Origin: Bacillota bacterium
GTDB taxonomy: Bacteria; Bacillota_I; Bacilli_A; RFN20; CAG-826
Reading direction: 5' to 3'
DNA length: 6,625 nt
NCBI GenBank assembly: GCA_003512585.1
Contig: DOQE01000123.1
Location: 11,658-18,282 of the forward strand
In this document: positions 6,065 through 6,625 of the stretch, one piece after another
Position numbering within the stretch: the stretch's first letter is position 1
Layout: each line of letters begins with the position of its first letter
The notes under the pieces: model-generated
Database searches by the model: none
Seen by the model: the letters and a program-made list of their open reading frames with translations, nothing else
What the model was told of the DNA's origin: nothing
Position numbers and translations under genes: made by a program

Positions 6065-6625
6065 ATGCAAAGTGTTGAAACTAGCAATATTAAACGTGGC
6101 AAGAAGCCAAAGGCTAGCAAGGCTGACATTGCTTTCTATACTCTCCTTGCCATATTGATTTCAATTTTTACTATCGTTCTTCTTTTCTTGTTGCTTTGGG
6201 GCTTAATGACCTCACTTAAAAGCAAGAACGATTTTGAACAAAATGGTCCTATTTCCTTCCCTTTCATAGATTGGGGGAACTGGGATAATCCGTATGCTAG
6301 CAATAATGAATTGTTACATTTAAGCAACTATGGTTTGATTTTTAAAAACTTTGTCTTCACTCAATTGAATTCTTCTTGGTATGTTGGCGATGAATTAGTC
6401 AGCCATTATGCGGAGAACATAGGCTTCTTCGATATGCTTATAAATACCTTAATTTATGCCGGTGTAGGTGGACTTATATTCTCGGTTGCACCTGCTGTTA
6501 CGGCTTATTTGACTTCGAAATATAAATATAAGCTTTCTACTGTTATAAATGTTGTCTTCACCCTTATGCTATCAATTCCTATTGTCGGGGCTTTGCCATC
6601 TGAACTGACTTGGTTGAGGCAACTT
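6065..6625 (+). CDS. ABC sugar transporter permease, MalG/UgpE type (3'-partial)
   Basis: An open frame of 187 codons runs from ATG 6065 through the right edge without a stop. The N-terminus is basic and polar (IKRGKKPKASK), then a hydrophobic segment at about residues 23-48, a long hydrophilic stretch at 49-122, and two more hydrophobic segments at about 127-150 and 158-180. The last visible residues, IPIVGALPSELTWLRQL, match the 'P....LP......L' segment that precedes the EAA loop in MalG/UgpE-type permeases; the EAA loop itself would lie beyond the edge. It is the partner of the permease that ends 2 bases upstream and should complete the heterodimeric channel. The 49-122 stretch, expected to lie outside the membrane, appears long for this family and contains several Trp and Asn residues. 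Family assignment is firm from context and topology; substrate unknown. Confidence 0.88.
   Translation, partial: MQSVETSNIKRGKKPKASKADIAFYTLLAILISIFTIVLLFLLLWGLMTSLKSKNDFEQNGPISFPFIDWGNWDNPYASNNELLHLSNYGLIFKNFVFTQLNSSWYVGDELVSHYAENIGFFDMLINTLIYAGVGGLIFSVAPAVTAYLTSKYKYKLSTVINVVFTLMLSIPIVGALPSELTWLRQL

Noticed and set aside
6136..6327. 63-codon minus-strand frame
   Set aside because: Opposite the second permease, whose own frame is open to the right edge and has a strong ribosome binding site.

Overview
The window looks like a low-GC, Gram-positive-type bacterial chromosome. Evidence seen directly: A/T-rich DNA, strong Shine-Dalgarno sequences (AAGGAG, GGGAGG), two exported lipoproteins with LASC lipoboxes, only TAA stops, TGG for Trp with no in-frame TGA, and a consensus-grade catabolite-response (cre) palindrome. 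My inference is an uncultured, probably gut-associated, member of the Bacilli/Erysipelotrichia or a Mollicutes-like relative with the standard genetic code. The sequence alone cannot name a species.

Layout, all on the + strand. (1) Bases 1-609: the 3' part of a gene for a single-pass membrane-anchored protein of unknown function, open at the left edge. (2) Bases 610-738: the only sizeable intergenic gap. It holds a candidate -10 element, a cre-like operator overlapping the expected transcription start, and a Shine-Dalgarno. (3) 739-3348: an 869-residue surface lipoprotein with a fibronectin-III-like module, a CX5R tyrosine/dual-specificity-type phosphatase domain, a linker domain and a C-terminal beta-helix-like region. 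(4) 3365-5074: a long extracellular solute-binding lipoprotein. (5) 5109-6062: first ABC sugar permease (MalF/UgpA type). (6) 6065 to the right edge: second ABC sugar permease (MalG/UgpE type), cut off before its EAA loop.

Genes 3-6 are spaced by 16, 34 and 2 bases, have good ribosome binding sites and no visible internal terminators, so they most likely form one operon read from the promoter near 680. The cre box suggests CcpA/LacI-type repression when preferred sugars are available. The working model (inference) is a carbohydrate-uptake operon. The binding lipoprotein would deliver a glycan or oligosaccharide to the two permeases, powered by an ATPase not seen here. The surface phosphatase, co-expressed as the first gene, may dephosphorylate the substrate or another surface or host molecule outside the cell. 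The coupling of a beta-helix-bearing exported CX5R phosphatase to an ABC sugar importer is the most interesting aspect of the window.
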